A stretch of 64,000 nt of DNA from NCBI GenBank assembly GCA_963989385.1, contig OZ022500.1, forward strand, positions 17,188,460-17,252,459. Reading direction: 5' to 3'. Source of the DNA: Ctena decussata (taxonomy: Eukaryota; Mollusca; Bivalvia; Lucinida; Lucinidae). Under the pieces are notes generated by a model that searched no databases, had not been told where the DNA came from, and saw only the letters and a program-made list of their open reading frames with translations. The translations under genes and the position numbers were made by a program. Of the stretch, positions 1 through 12,163 are shown one piece after another (the first letter of the stretch is position 1; each line of letters begins with the position of its first letter).

Positions 1-2047
1 TCCTTTCAAAATCACATTGGTGGCATGTCCGTACGTCGGGAGACGTTTCGCATTTGGCTTTTTATTAACCCTTTTTAGACTGGAATATCGTTTTGGGGAC
101 ATATGCAAACAGTAAAGACGCCGCAAAACGTAGAGTCAACACTGTTTGCTGACATAAATTCCTATGGAAAAGATATTGAAAGTGAAAACATTCACCAGAA
201 ACCCCTAAAGATAGAAATGGACTCATCCAAATGATAAGAATGGACCAGTCCACTGGTCAGAAAGGGTTAATAAAGACTGTTCAGCAACAGTAAAAGGGAG
301 TCTTGCTGATGCCACTATTGAACTTTATTAGATTTCAGGTCGCGACGATAATATCTTCTCCTTTATACTAGCAGACATATGACAAATATAAGGAACTAAG
401 CTCTTTACAGATTGTTTCCCGTAAAACTGCCCTAAGCTGTCCTAAGCATCATGTCAGTAATAGCCGTGTTTTCACACTTTGGCCAGTCTTGCTTTTTAAT
501 TGTTTCATTGCTTGTTGTCGTTACCTGAACATTGTTTAGTCAACATACATTTTCATGAATGGAAAAACGTCTGTCTTTGACCAGTTTTGCATGTCTGCTT
601 ATTAAATAGCTGTGAACGTCCACATTACAGATGCAGTTTAGACGCCATTATTGTCATTTGTTTCAAGGTGCAAAACAGAAATAAAAGCAAGCCGGCAAAT
701 CCCAGACAGCACACAAGGTTAATACCAGGCTGTCTCAACTTCGTACGCCAACTGGGACAGAGTATATTCCAAAGTAGGTGCTGAGCAATCAATATAGATT
801 GATGTTCTGACAGATAAAATGCTACCGGTATTTTCGTCTGAAATTACTGCCAATAGTTAAGACAGAATATAATTAAGATAAAAGATTTTGATGAACTAAG
901 TATGTTGTAGCTGCACTTTATGGTAACTTGCTCTTGTGCCGATTTTGTATGACTGCTTTTATGGCACTCCCTTCCCCTCCTCAAGGCTTTCAACGTTGAA
1001 ACACTGTTGTAAACCAGAGGCATTATAATTTTTCTCTTGGAGTAAGAATTATAAGCCTCTGTGTAGACTTTTTTGGCTCTTCTTTCAAATGAATGGGTAC
1101 ACTTTCAGGCACAGGTACTCTGGCATATTAATGTTTGTCTCCCTTCTAGGAAATAATTGTTCCAATAAAACTTTTCTACTATAGGAGCAAATTCATTCCG
1201 CTAAGAGTACATCCCTCTTGGGAAGTTTCGTTGCCCGGAAAAGCAAACAGGAGGTCACAAAAGCTGTGTCCCCTCGCGAAAATGGAGGAAAACATGGTGT
1301 ATCCATACGACAGAAAATTAGATTATTTGAGAATGAATTTTAAGTTTGAGAAAATCACACGTTTCAATTGTAACGTTAGTAATGTCAGGTAGCATTTCAC
1401 TTATTATTCGATAGGAGCATGGCATACACTGTAGGCCTATGCCATGCTGTCTCAAATCGTGAGATGACGACAAAGTTCAGTTTAAATAGCAACTATGAAA
1501 TTACCAACTGTCGTGCTTAGTACCTTGGCAGAATGACATTTTGATGACGTCACTTTGACAGCAGCAGTATTTGAACTCTTAATTGCTATGTTAACAGAAA
1601 TATGAAGTCATTGGTATTGGAGCATTGCATACGGTGTAAGCCATGCTCCGCTAATTTTTCAATGGCATCACAAACTGAAATTTTTTCAACAGAAACATCA
1701 GATTTTCTCAAACAAATAATTATTCTCAGGTCATTTAATTCCGTGTTATGGGAGTCGCGACTCATCAAGGGTCAAAAGGTATTCTATGAACAAATACTCA
1801 AGCTAGCCTTGTATCCCAGCAGTCTAACTGCTCATGTAGATTCCTCAGGATCCATACATCACTTACAAAAACTAAAGGCTGATACCACGCTGTGTAGAAG
1901 CGCAGACTGGTGTGTCTTTGCTGTGCATTTTTGCGTTTTTTCTGAATGGGACATACACCTTTCTCATCAAGATTTTGTATACATTCATGAATCAAACGAC
2001 TTTACTTTCTTATGTCGAAAGTTTTTGTATAGTTTATTGTTGTAATG
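1..2047. other. Anonymous sequence, no gene seen
   Basis: Only short open frames (up to 147 codons at 1602-2045) with no recognisable motif or domain, and AT-rich sequence. The only structure I recognise is one copy of a dispersed repeat near 1166-1308, listed separately. Confidence 0.5.
1166..1308 (+). repeat. Dispersed repeat containing a GCTCCTATAGGAGC-type palindrome, copy 1
   Basis: This stretch aligns by eye with 8054-8197 and 9803-9937. Shared blocks are a TATAGGAGCAAATTC core, then AAGAGTA..TCCC, TTGGGAAGTTTC, GCAAACAGGAGG and GGAGAAACATGG-like segments in the same order. The copies are clearly diverged, so this is an old interspersed repeat. Termini and class are not evident, and no coding capacity is seen. 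Confidence 0.5.
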
Positions 2048-2052
2048 TTATG

Positions 2053-2374
2053 CACAGGGTATAATCGATTCCGCTAATTTTCGCTTCCTACATCATATTT
2101 GGTTTCCGTCGAGACTGTCCGCGATCTCATGCTTCCTGCCGAGACTTCTGTACATGATAAATGGCTTCCTGCAGAGACTGTCCGCGTGATTCTGCTTCCT
2201 GCCGAGAGCCTCGGCAGGAAGCAGAGTCATGCGGACAGTCTCGGCAGGAAGCCATTTTTCGAGGACAGTAGTCTCTGCAGGAAGCAAGAGTTCGCGGACA
2301 GTCTCGGTGGAAGCCAAATATGACGGACAGTCTCTGCAGGAAGCGAAAATTGGCGGAATCGATTATACCCTGTG
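2053..2374. mobile_element. Foldback MITE, copy 1 (TIR CACAGGGTATAATCG, 5-bp target duplication)
   Basis: The 322-bp element is an almost complete palindrome. It starts CACAGGGTATAATCGATTCC and ends with the reverse complement. Flanks are TTATG at 2048-2052 and TTATG at 2375-2379, a perfect 5-bp target duplication. The arms consist of repeated GCTTCCTGC-CGAGACTGTCCGCG modules that run inward and reverse at a centre near 2213. It encodes nothing; open frames in both directions are by-products of the palindrome. The terminal CACA with a 5-bp duplication is reminiscent of Transib/RAG-like transposons, but that assignment is inference. Confidence 0.85.
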
Positions 2375-2379
2375 TTATG

Positions 2380-3101
2380 GGCCGAGCTAAGCGACTGTAC
2401 GGTAATTGTCTGTGCGAAGAACAAAGAACATCTTGATCAGAATCTTCGTTGTTTGTAATAGATAGACCCTACAAAGATGAATAGCGAATTGCTTCATCTT
2501 ACGGGATAATTATGCAGTAGCTGTTTGCTTGCCATGGTCCTGTTTATCTTGGTACAAGACCGAATAAAGCGAGCCATCTGAAGCAGAAATGAAGCTTTAT
2601 GACCAGAGTCCACATCTCAAGCAAAGAATCTGACCTTGTGAGAAATAACATCCTATTCGATTCTTTATCTGCGATTCTTTAAGTGAGGAATTGGCCCTGC
2701 AGGCTTTCTTTTTATTTGCTCTGATAAACTTTTTTTGCCACATGTGACTCATAGATGCCATTTGGCCAAACTGAAACCACCCGGTCGCTCCGTAAAGGGT
2801 CAGTCATCGGTACCTTCATGACTGTAAATATTTAAGCAAATAGTGTCTGCATTGTTGCCATTTTGCAAGCATGTGTAGACTCTATCGTATCATTTGCTGG
2901 TAGAATCCACTTCTTCAAATTTAGGATAATTGCAGATTAAGTTGTATTGTTACATGGACATGTTTTAGACATTTTTACATAGGGAGACATTTTCTATGAC
3001 TTCTTTCTGCTTCCCTGGACGACAAAACTCTTCCAAAAAGGAACATTTTTTCTTTTAAAACTTGATCACCATTGGAAATGAAGGCGAAATTGAAAATGGC
3101 A
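2380..3101. other. Anonymous spacer between two foldback MITEs
   Basis: No ORF with recognisable content, no tRNA-like sequence and no clear repeat was seen. Confidence 0.4.
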
Positions 3102-3106
3102 GAGCT

Positions 3107-3439
3107 CACAGGGTATAATCGATTCCGCCAATTTTCGCTTCCTGCAGAGACTGTCCGTCATATTTGGCTTCCGCCGAGACTGTCCGCGAACTCTTGCTTC
3201 CTGCAGGGACTACTGTCTTCGAAAAATGGCTTCCTGCCGATACTGTCCGCGTGCTTGTGCTTCCTGCCGAGAGCCTCGGCAGGAAGCAGAATCACGCGGA
3301 CAGTCTCTGCAGGAAGCCATTTATCATGTACAGAAGTCTCGGCAGGAAGCAAGAGTTCGCGGACAGTCTCGGCGGAAGCCAAATATGACGTACAGTCTCT
3401 GCAGGAAGCGAAAATTGGCGGAATCGATTATACCCTGTG
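3107..3439. mobile_element. Foldback MITE, copy 2 (TIR CACAGGGTATAATCG, 5-bp target duplication)
   Basis: Second 333-bp member of the family at 2053-2374, with the same terminal 20 bases and the same internal modules. Flanks are GAGCT at 3102-3106 and GAGCT at 3440-3444, again a perfect 5-bp duplication but of a different target. This fixes the element ends and the duplication length independently of the first copy. Confidence 0.85.
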
Positions 3440-3698
3440 GAGCTGCTTACCGCTTACCTTGAATGTGTGTTCATTCACCTAAAAGTGTGTTAGTTTATTT
3501 TTAGGTAGTTTAGTCAATTAGGCAAATCTTGGGTTAGTGAAAACAGTATACATTCTGCTAACCGAAGACTTGTCCCTCATAAAACGTTTTGAATTGCAGA
3601 TAATGCAATCCCCGAATCGACATTATTTTCTCATATGAACATTCAGAGCTCCAGATAAGAAGGGGTAAGAGGAATAATTTAGGGATAATTTTCTTCAT

Positions 3699-6075
3699 TT
3701 TTGTCGCACCTGCTTTAGCAAGGTGCGATATAGGAGTTCACTTTTCCGTCCGTCCGTCAGTCATTCCGTTCGTCCGTACGTCCGTCCGTCCGTCCGTACG
3801 TCCGTCCGTCAACAATTACGTCGACCCTAGTGTTTAAGTCCATTTCTCGCAAACTATGATACCTACAATCATCAAACCTGGCATAAAGCTTCTTCTTAGA
3901 ATGTTCTCGAGGGTTTTTGCTCTTATTTTCACCCCTGACCTATAATTTATGCGCTACTGACTTTGTAAAACAGTCCGTCAACAATTACGTCGACCCTAGC
4001 GTTGACCCTAGCATTTAAGTCCATTTCTCGCTAACTATGATACCGACAATCATCAAACCTGGCATAAAGCTTCTTCTTAGAATGTTCTCGAGGACTGTTG
4101 CTCTTATTTTTACCCTTGACCTATGTTTCATGCTCTGCTGACTTCGTAAAATGGTCCCTCAACAATTACGTCGACCCTAGCTATTAAGTCCATTTCTCGC
4201 AAACTATGATACCTAGAATCATCAAACCTGGCATCAAGCTTCTTCTAAGAATGTTCTCAAGGGCTGTTGCTCTTTTTTTTACTTTGACCTATATTTCAGG
4301 CTCTGCTGACTTTGAAAAATTTGATATTCAAAATTATGTTGACTCTAGTGTGTAAGTCCATTTCTCACGAACTATGATAACTAGAATCATCAAACCTGGC
4401 ATCAAGTCCGTCCGTCAGTCATTCCTTCCGTCCGTCCGTCCGTACATCCGTCCGTCAACAATTACGTCGACCCTAGTGTTTAAGTCCATTTCTCGCAAAC
4501 TATGATACCTACAATCATCAAACCTGGCATAAAGCTTCTTCTTAGAATGTTCTCGAGGGTTTTTGCTCTTATTTTCACCCCTGACCTATAATTTATGTGC
4601 TACTGACTTTGTAAAACAGTCCATCAACTATTACGTCGACCCTAGCGTCGACCCTAGCATTTAAGTCCATTTCTCGCTAACTATGATACCGACAATCATC
4701 AAACCTGGCATAAAGCTTCTTCTTAGAATGTTTTCCAGGACTGTTGCTCTTAATTTTACCCTTGACCTATGTTTCATGCTCTGCTGACTTCGTAAAATGG
4801 TCCCTCAACAATTACGTCGACCCTAGCTATTAAGTCCATTTCTCGCAAACTATGATACCTAGAATCATCAAACCTGGCATCAAGCTTCTTCTAAGAATGT
4901 TCTTGAGGGCTGTTGCTCTTTTTTTACTTTGACCTATATTTCAGGCTCTGCTGACTTTGAAAAATTTGATATTCAAAATTATGTTGACTCTAGTGTGTAA
5001 GTCCATTTCTCACGAACTATGATAACTAGAATCATCAAACCTGGCATCAAGTCCGTCCGTCAGTCATTCCGTTCGTCCGTACGTCCGTCCGTCCGTCCGT
5101 CCGTCAACAATTACGTCAACCCTAGTGTTTAAGTCCATTTCTCGCAAACTATGATACCTACAATCATCAAACCTGGCATAAAGCTTCTTCTTAGAATGTT
5201 CTCGAGGGTTTTTGCTCTTATTTTCACCCCTGACCTATAATTTATGTGCTACTGACTTTGTAAAACAGTCCGTCAACTATTACGTCGACCCTAGCGTCGA
5301 CCCTAGCATTTAAGTCCATTTCTCGCTAACTATGATACCGACAATCATCAAACCTGGCATAAAGCTTCTTCTTAGAATGTTCTCCAGGACTGTTGCTCTT
5401 AATTTTACCCTTGACCTATGTTTCATGCTCTGCTGACTTCGTAAAATGGTCCCTCAACAATTACGTCGACCCTAGCTATTAAGTCCATTTCTCGCAAACT
5501 ATGATACCTAGAATCATCAAACCTGGCATCAAGCTTCTTCTAAGAATGTTCTTGAGGGCTGTTGCTCTTTTTTTACTTTGACCTATATTTCAGGCTCTGC
5601 TGACTTTGAAAAATTTGATATTCAAAATTATGTTGACTCTAGTGTGTAAGTCCATTTCTCACGAACTATGATAACTAGAATCATCAAACCTGGCATCAAG
5701 TTTCTTCATAGAATGTTTTCAAGGGCTGTTGCAATTAATTTACCCTTGACATATATTTAAGGCTCTGCTGACTTTGCAAAATTTTACACCCAAAATTATG
5801 TCAGTCCTAGCGTTTTAGTCCTTTTGTCTGAAAGTATGATACCTGTAGTCATCACACCTGGCATAAAGTTTATTCTTAGAACGTTCATGAGGGATGTTGC
5901 AATTATTCCTACTCTTGGCCTATATTCTATGCTCTTCTGACTCAGTAAAATATTACATCGAAAATTGAGTGGACCCTAGCATTTTTTGTCCATTTCTCAT
6001 ACAAATTCTTTTAACTAAAGTCTTTACTACTGTGGAAGCCCAATGCAGGTGCGACATAGCATTCCGCGGAATTCT
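3699..6075. repeat. Nested tandem repeat inside an inverted-end element (about 650-bp units of about 165-bp submonomers)
   Basis: The left end begins TGTCGCACCTGC and the right end near 6075 carries its reverse complement GCAGGTGCGACA, so the block probably has terminal inverted repeats. Inside are three long units starting near 3749, 4408 and 5051, each opening with a C-G-T-C-C simple repeat. Every unit contains about four submonomers sharing the order: AATTACGTCGACCCTAG, AAGTCCATTTCTCGC, AACTATGATACC, ATCATCAAACCTGGCAT, CTTCTTAGAATGTTCTC. Diverged submonomers continue to about 6000. No coding capacity. Confidence 0.75.
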
Positions 6076-6085
6076 TGTTCCAATA

Positions 6086-7290
6086 AAACATACGTTTTGA
6101 CCCGTCATTAGAACCGTCTCGCCGAGATGGTTATAATGAGTTGTTATATGTATTCATTCAGAAATAAAAAAACAATATCTCTGAATTATGATTATGACAC
6201 CTTCTTTTGGAATCCTGACAAACATGTCACAATATTTAGACAATACTGCATCTTCGACAAAGATCCTATGCTTCATGCCACTGCGTTATACGGTGTCTTT
6301 TGACCATATGCAGATCAACTTTCTTTGCTGTAATTACTTTAATTTAATTTGAGAAATGTCAAGTTTGTAAATAAATCAACTGTGATGACAAAATCGAAAT
6401 GCTTGTGTTCTTTCTTTCAACTTATACCAGACTTGAATTCCCGGTGTCCCAATGGGCTAAGCGCTGGCTTGCTTAGTTGGCGGTCGGGTCCGAGCCCAGC
6501 TGGAGGCGGAATTCCTTTCACCGTAAATGGGGTTCCATTTCACACAGCCTGCAATTAATTCTTATTGTCATGTCTTGCTGTGTTTGCCAGTGTAGGTGAA
6601 GGGCTGTAATTAATGCTGTGCAAACTTGTAGCATAGCCTCGCTGTAAGTAAGGCAATAGAATATCCTTATTCTATTATCACCCTTCCATTGGCTCGATGT
6701 GACTGACTACTATTGAAAGGACCGTAAAACCGCAGGTCATCCGTCCATCCATTCTTACCAACAAACGCCAAGCTATTCTATGATAAGGGTGGTGTATATT
6801 GTTTGCTTGTCCGTACATACCGTGCAGTTGACAATCAACTCGCTAATCTCGTGGATTTTGTCCCGAACAGACGGACAAACCATGTTGTCTCATATATATG
6901 CACCTTGGTTGCTAGTCTAGAACAGACGTGCTCAAAGATAAACACATTCTTTCTTCAAATGTTGGTCCTTGTTAGAACAGCTTTGCAACCCCGATAAGCA
7001 AACAGGAAATTATGAAAATTGTTTTTTCCTTTGTTGTAAACGTGGCGAGATGATCTCGGTCTTATCTGAGTCAAATGTCTTTTGAGACAATATTTCAGTC
7101 TATACGCAGCCGTCTCCCAGAGAGAGGGAGAAAGACGCCCTATCCCGCACCTGCTGCAAGCACTGCTGGCTCATGCCTTACTATTACCCAAATTAGTGGG
7201 ACGCCTTACTCTGAACCATCGCCCAACCCGACCAATGGCTGGCAAACATGGAGGTGTATCCTTAGTAGTAGAGCAGGTAAATAATAAATT
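6086..7290. other. Mostly anonymous spacer with a possible SINE
   Basis: No gene recognised. A tRNA-like stretch at 6439-6505 is listed separately; the remainder contains only short unsupported open frames. Confidence 0.4.
6439..6700 (+). mobile_element. Possible tRNA-derived SINE
   Basis: An A-box-like segment (AATGGGCTAAGCGCTGG) is followed about 35 bases later by a B-box-like segment (GGGTCCGAGCCC), the spacing expected of a tRNA-type Pol III promoter. No intact cloverleaf, target duplication or clear tail could be drawn, so the right end is only approximate. Confidence 0.35.
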
Positions 7291-7530
7291 TGAGCCGCGA
7301 CAAAAGAAAACCAACAAAGTGGTGGTGCACACACCGCAGACTCAGATCAGCCTGGACTTATTCTGATAAGCCTGATTTATTCTTTGCTAAGCGCTTTAAG
7401 GATAGCTAAGGGGCTAAGCTACCTCCATGCGGCCAGCGAAGACTTTGATCAGACTGGGCGGATGCCCAGACTGATCTGAGTCTGCGCTGGGCGCACAACC
7501 ACTTTGTTGGTTTTCTCGCGTCGCGGCTCA
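7291..7530. mobile_element. GAGCCGCGACACG inverted-repeat MITE, copy 1
   Basis: About 240 bp with long terminal inverted repeats. The left end is TGAGCCGCGACAAAAGAAAA and the right end is its near reverse complement TTTTCTCGCGTCGCGGCTCA. Internal blocks common to the family are CCAACAAAGTGGTTGTGCGC, GACTCAGATCAGCCTGGGC, AGCTTAGGGTCTAAGCTACC and GGGCGGATGCCCAG. It is non-coding and one of ten copies in this window. Superfamily cannot be set because no clear target duplication was found. Confidence 0.85.
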
Positions 7531-9068
7531 AATTATTATATTCTGCGAAGATTGATAAGGCAATGAAGATGTTGAGTCATTGCAGACTTGGTCCCTTGGA
7601 GGCATTAAAGGAACATGACCATTTGCCTACTTAAGATTGGCCGTATGTTCATATACAACCTTAAGGTAAATAAGTATACGTTCAGAGGAAGCAACATGAC
7701 GTGTTTTTATTTTTCATCTCACTTCTCAATTGGGGTCAATTCTTAAAGGAAAGAAATTGTTGCTAGACGGCCTTGTCGCCTAAATGAGCAAACAGGAAGT
7801 GGTGAAAGTTTAAAGCAGTAGAGAGCAAATTATTTGATTCCGAAAAGCTTGATATAGGCACTGAATAAGAGGAACCGGTGCAGAAATTAGTTCTACTGAG
7901 TCATTAACAGAACGCGGCCGTGATCTTTGCTCTTTTCCTAATTCATATTGTCATATTTTCATATACGAACTTAAGGTGAATGGGTATACCTTCATGAGAA
8001 ACAACTCTGACATTTTATATAATCATCCATTCTCAATTGGGTCCACTCTTAAAGGAAAAAATTTGCTCCTATAGGAGCAAATTCTTTCCTTTAAAAGTAG
8101 ATCCCTTTTTGGAAGGGCTTCCTTGCCCAGAGAAGCAACCAGGCAGTCATAAATGTTATTTCCCTTTGTAAAAATAAGGGAGAACATAGAAGCGTACCAA
8201 TACTCCTTAAACATGTGCTGGTTCATATGAATACAGATATTTCGATGATGTAACTTCGACGAGTCCGGATACAGATTCGACTATTATTTATTCGTATGAC
8301 ATACAAAATTCAGATTTAGACCCAGCCTACAAGTCTACAAGGCTGTGATCAATCATCAATCTATAGTAGGCGAAAGTCTGCAAGTTTTAGCATGTGGCGA
8401 TGACCTAGCATAAATATGCTGCATAATATTGCCTTACAAGAGACTATTTGGCAGTTGCCGAATTGTGAGTGCTAAATTAAGTCTGTCGTAAAGAGAACGA
8501 TATAACGTTTGTGAAGAAATGAAGGACAAAAAAATGATTTAATTTCATTACTACTGCATAGATTTTCATCAAACTTTACATACCTTAATCGGTTACCTTT
8601 GCGAACGCATATAGAGAAATTCAGAATTTTCTTACCATTAAATAAAAAAGTTGTCATATTAAAAATGTTTCTAATCTTTGAAATCTTCCGCTGTTGTATA
8701 TTCTTCCAAGAGTCATCCCTAAAATGGGTTTTTATATTATTTATTTATCTATTAGTCATTTTATTATTTATAGTAAAGAAACTATGGAAAACCGCCTTTA
8801 TGTTTATCTCCCATGTAAGAATGAATGGTATAAAATAGAAGAAAAATGGTAACGATTAATAAAGTAACATTTTATTTAAAAGAAAAAAATCCTTGCACGG
8901 ATTAGAATAGGCAACAGCTTTACTTAGGTTAAGTATCGTGGAATTTTTTTCAGTAATGATAAGATTAGTTATTCCGATGGCGGACGTTGCTGTCGGGCTT
9001 GAATAACCGCAAAGGCAATAATCAGGAATCTACAGGATCGATTAACACGTTCTCTCCCAAACACCAAA
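7531..9068. other. Anonymous AT-rich spacer
   Basis: Contains dispersed-repeat copy 2 at 8054-8197. Small open frames such as 8599-8838 are low-complexity, AT-rich and hydrophobic, with no motif that would support a gene. Confidence 0.4.
8054..8197 (+). repeat. Dispersed repeat containing a GCTCCTATAGGAGC palindrome, copy 2
   Basis: Best preserved of three copies (others at 1166-1308 and 9803-9937). It begins with the perfect palindrome TTTGCTCCTATAGGAGCAAA, followed by a purine/pyrimidine-rich stretch shared with the other copies. Confidence 0.55.
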
Positions 9069-9297
9069 TGAGCCGCATCACGACAAAACCAACAAAGTGG
9101 CATGTGCGCTCAGCGAAGAGGTATTCGCCCATTGTAATCAGAGTCTTCGCTTTGCTCTTTAAAGGGTAGCTAAGGGTCTATGCTAGCTCCATGCGGACAG
9201 CGAAGACTATGACCAGACAGGGCGGATGCCCAGGCTGATCTGAGCCTTTGCTGGGCGCACATGCCACTTTGTTATTTTTTTTTCGTGTCGCAGCTCA
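9069..9297. mobile_element. GAGCCGCGACACG MITE, copy 2 (diverged)
   Basis: Left end TGAGCCGCATCACGACAAAA and right end TTTCGTGTCGCAGCTCA. Internal AACAAAGTGGCATGTGCGC and GGCGGATGCCCAGGCTGATC blocks match the family. Confidence 0.75.
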
Positions 9298-9509
9298 TTT
9301 AATAAAAACAAAGACGGTACACAAAGCAAAAACAAGACAATCGAAAAGCCAAGTGGTCAGCTCTTTTCCAGAAGATTTTCGTTGAACAGCTTAAATGATG
9401 ACTCAAAAGCTCAAACTAATAAACCGCCGACAAAACAATGGCAGACCTTTGCCCCATCAGCAGACTGTCAGAGCGCACTAGGTGCGGAATTAAGGTGAAA
9501 GATAATAAT

Positions 9510-9746
9510 TGAGCCACGACAGGACAAAAACAACAAAGTGGCATGTGCGCCCAACGAAGACTCAGATCAGCCTGGGCATCCGCCCAGTCTGATCAGTCTT
9601 CGCTTCGCGTTTACGGGGTAGCTTAGGGTCTAGGCTATCTCCGTGCGGACAGCAAAGACTGATCAGACTGGGCGGATGCCCAGGCTATTCTGAGTCTTTG
9701 CTGGGCGCACATTCCACTTTGTTTGTTTTCCCGTGTCAGGGCTCCA
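9510..9746. mobile_element. GAGCCGCGACACG MITE, copy 3
   Basis: Left end TGAGCCACGACAGGACAAAA; right end CCGTGTCAGGGCTCCA is diverged. Internal GACTCAGATCAGCCTGGGC and GGGCGGATGCCCAGGC blocks are well conserved. Confidence 0.75.
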
Positions 9747-9802
9747 TTTATTTTTATCGAAAGCAACTTTGTTTCTCTTTTAAACGGAAAGACAAATCTC
9801 AC

Positions 9803-9937
9803 AGGAAATAACTTGCTCCTCTAGGAGAAAATTCTTTTCGTTTAAGAGTAGACCCCTTCTTGGAAAAGTTTCAATGTCCAGGGGAGCAAAAGATGTTCCC
9901 TTTATAATACGGAGAAACATGGAGGGGTACCTATATA
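9803..9937 (+). repeat. Dispersed repeat containing a GCTCCTCTAGGAG palindrome, copy 3
   Basis: Third copy of the repeat seen at 1166-1308 and 8054-8197, with the same order of blocks (CTTGCTCCTCTAGGAG, AAGAGTAGACCCC, GGAAAAGTTTC, GGAGAAACATGG). Confidence 0.5.
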
Positions 9938-9939
9938 CC

Positions 9940-10544
9940 TTAAGAACACTTATCATTACCATGATTACCAGAGCCAATCTATCCGCTTGTTTGATGAATC
10001 TAAGCGACATAACTCTAAACGAAAGGAGTACTTTATGCTAGTCACAGTTGCTACATGCTTGGCAGGGACTAGCATAGAGAATCAGCCAAACATTTCAACT
10101 ATACTTCCATCTATTTTCCGCCATTTTTCATAGGGAAACCAATTTCGCTGTTGGCTTCCCTTGACAACATAGCCGTTCCGAATCCACCAGCCATAAATGT
10201 TCACAATTAAGCATCTAATTTTACATACTCGGCGCCAGGTGTGTGCAGCTACGGTTACGTATCTCTAAGCCACTTGGGGAACGTCGTTACGAGAATTGAA
10301 ATAGAACAGAAATCTAATTTTACATATTCTTGACCCAACGGATTTTGGCGAGGTCGAATAACCTAAACAAAGTAAATCTAAGCAACCCAACAGAAAGAAA
10401 TACAATGTAGATCTACAAACAACTTCGAATCACCACTGGCAGCAGAACAGGTCGCTGGCAGCAGAACAGGTTGAGATGCCCACCTCTATTTAAAATCGGG
10501 AAACCCGAGTCTACAAACGGACATATAAAAACTTATGATTGATC
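9940..10544. other. Anonymous spacer
   Basis: No gene, RNA or repeat recognised apart from a short direct duplication of TCGCTGGCAGCAGAACAGGT-like sequence near 10430-10470. Confidence 0.35.
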
Positions 10545-11432
10545 TTTTTGGCTGGCCGCAAGCCTATGTATTCTGACAGGTTAGGACTTCCTGTCATGCG
10601 CACTCAAGCGGAAGACGCTGATTTGTTCCCAGCTTTGAGAATGATTCATAATTGCAAGTGGAGAACCAATATATGGAGAGCGTCTACGGGGCGCAACTTC
10701 GTTTGACTGCTTCTTTTACCTAAGCACCGTAAAATAACGACACACCACAATCTGGCACACCAAAAATCGAACATGTCTAGCATCTTTTGCCTTACTAAAA
10801 ACATGAGTTATTATTATTTTTTTATTTATTTATCCGGTTTATTTGAATGTTTCTTCGTTGTCCACTGTGAAATAAGGTCAAATAACGACATGCGCAATTC
10901 GCGGGCATTATGTAAAATATGGACTGGTCTTGGACTCTGAACTTTGGAATCTGGACTTCGGACTGTGTTAAACCTGGACTTCAGACGTTGTAAAACCTGG
11001 CACCGTAAAACCCGGACTAAAATATTTCCACAATAGTTGGTATGCCTGTACAAACAGTGTAGAGTGTAGATCCAAGCTAGACTACTGGTTGGAACAGTCT
11101 AATTAGGGTCTGTTCCAACAGTCTTATTTTATTTTAAGTTATTTAGAAGCATTTACTGGTTTTACAGACAAAATGTTTGATCGTATTTACTAGATACTAT
11201 TTCATATTTTTTCATAAACGTACATAGAAAATCAATTTCTTATTTTTACATAAACGTACATTGTGATTCAGTTTCATGAAAGTGTCTTATTGAAAAAATC
11301 AGTTCAGGAAACACAACATGTGTGGGAAAATATCAGTATCTCACAATTGCCATCAAATCGTCCTTTTCTAGGCCTATGCAGTTTTAATAGTTACCTTCCT
11401 TTCTGAATAAAACTTACTAAAATTTAGAGGAA

Positions 11433-11716
11433 CCGGGCCGCGTAGCGCAGTTGGTAGTGCGTTTTGACTCAAGAGCCAGAGGTCCCGGGTTCGTTACTCT
11501 GTCCGGCCACATACTTTCGTTTCTCCTTCCCCTGTATCAAGAAGGACAGTTGTCAGTTACTGGTGAAAGTATGACAAAGTGCACATAGTACCGGTTATCG
11601 CTTAGAAGGTCTAAGCCAGCCTAGGAATTGTGTGGTTAGGGTAATAGACCGTCCGGACATTACCATAGCTTTTTATCGTGGATGTAAAACAATAAAATAA
11701 CAACAAAACAACAACT
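11433..11716 (+). mobile_element. tRNA-derived SINE, family 1, in segment A
   Basis: The head reads like a tRNA: A box TAGCGCAGTTGG and B box GGTTCGTTACTC, with a CTCAAGA anticodon-loop-like segment between. The body continues through TCAAGAAGGACAGTTGTCAG and ends in an AATAACAACAAAACAACAAC tail. Conserved Pol III boxes plus the AAC tail support a SINE; a free-standing tRNA is unlikely because the acceptor stem pairs poorly. Confidence 0.75.
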
Positions 11717-11881
11717 ACTAACATATAGAAGACTTCTTTTTTTCTTTTGCATTCCCTAATGACAAAATTTGTGATGACCAAGGACAGCACGCAAGATTCT
11801 GAAAATAAACATCCTTTGGAAGCAACAAAAATACACTAATTCCTTCATTGACTTGTAATCATTACCAATTACCACAGGCTT

Positions 11882-12163
11882 GCTGGGTCGAATAGTGCTG
11901 TCGGTGGCGCGTCAGACTAAAAAAACAGAGGTCCCGGGTTCGATATACGGTCCGGCCACTTACTCTCGTTTCCACTTCCGCTGAGTCAAGAAGGGCAGTT
12001 GTCAGTTACTGGCGAAAGTAAGTGCACTTAGTACTAGTTGAACGCTTAGGATGGCTAAGCCTGCCCAGGAATATTATAGTTGAATTAACCGACCGTCCTG
12101 ACATGACCATACATGCAGCTGTTTACCATGGATGTAAAACAATGACACAACAACAACAACAAC
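11882..12163 (+). mobile_element. tRNA-derived SINE, family 1 relative, in segment A
   Basis: Head GTCGGTGGCGCG with B box GGTTCGATATAC; the body is homologous to the SINE at 11433-11716 (CAAGAAGGGCAGTTGTCAGT, GGATGTAAAACAATGACAC) and it ends in ACAACAACAACAAC. The A box is decayed relative to its neighbour. Confidence 0.7.

Noticed and set aside
2093..3482. Paired overlapping frames on both strands (about 74 codons each) in the two foldback MITEs
   Set aside because: Both strands give nearly the same peptide because the DNA is palindromic; no independent evidence of coding.
11433..11510. Functional tRNA gene
   Set aside because: Pol III boxes are present but the stems pair poorly, and the sequence continues into a SINE body with an AAC tail repeated elsewhere.
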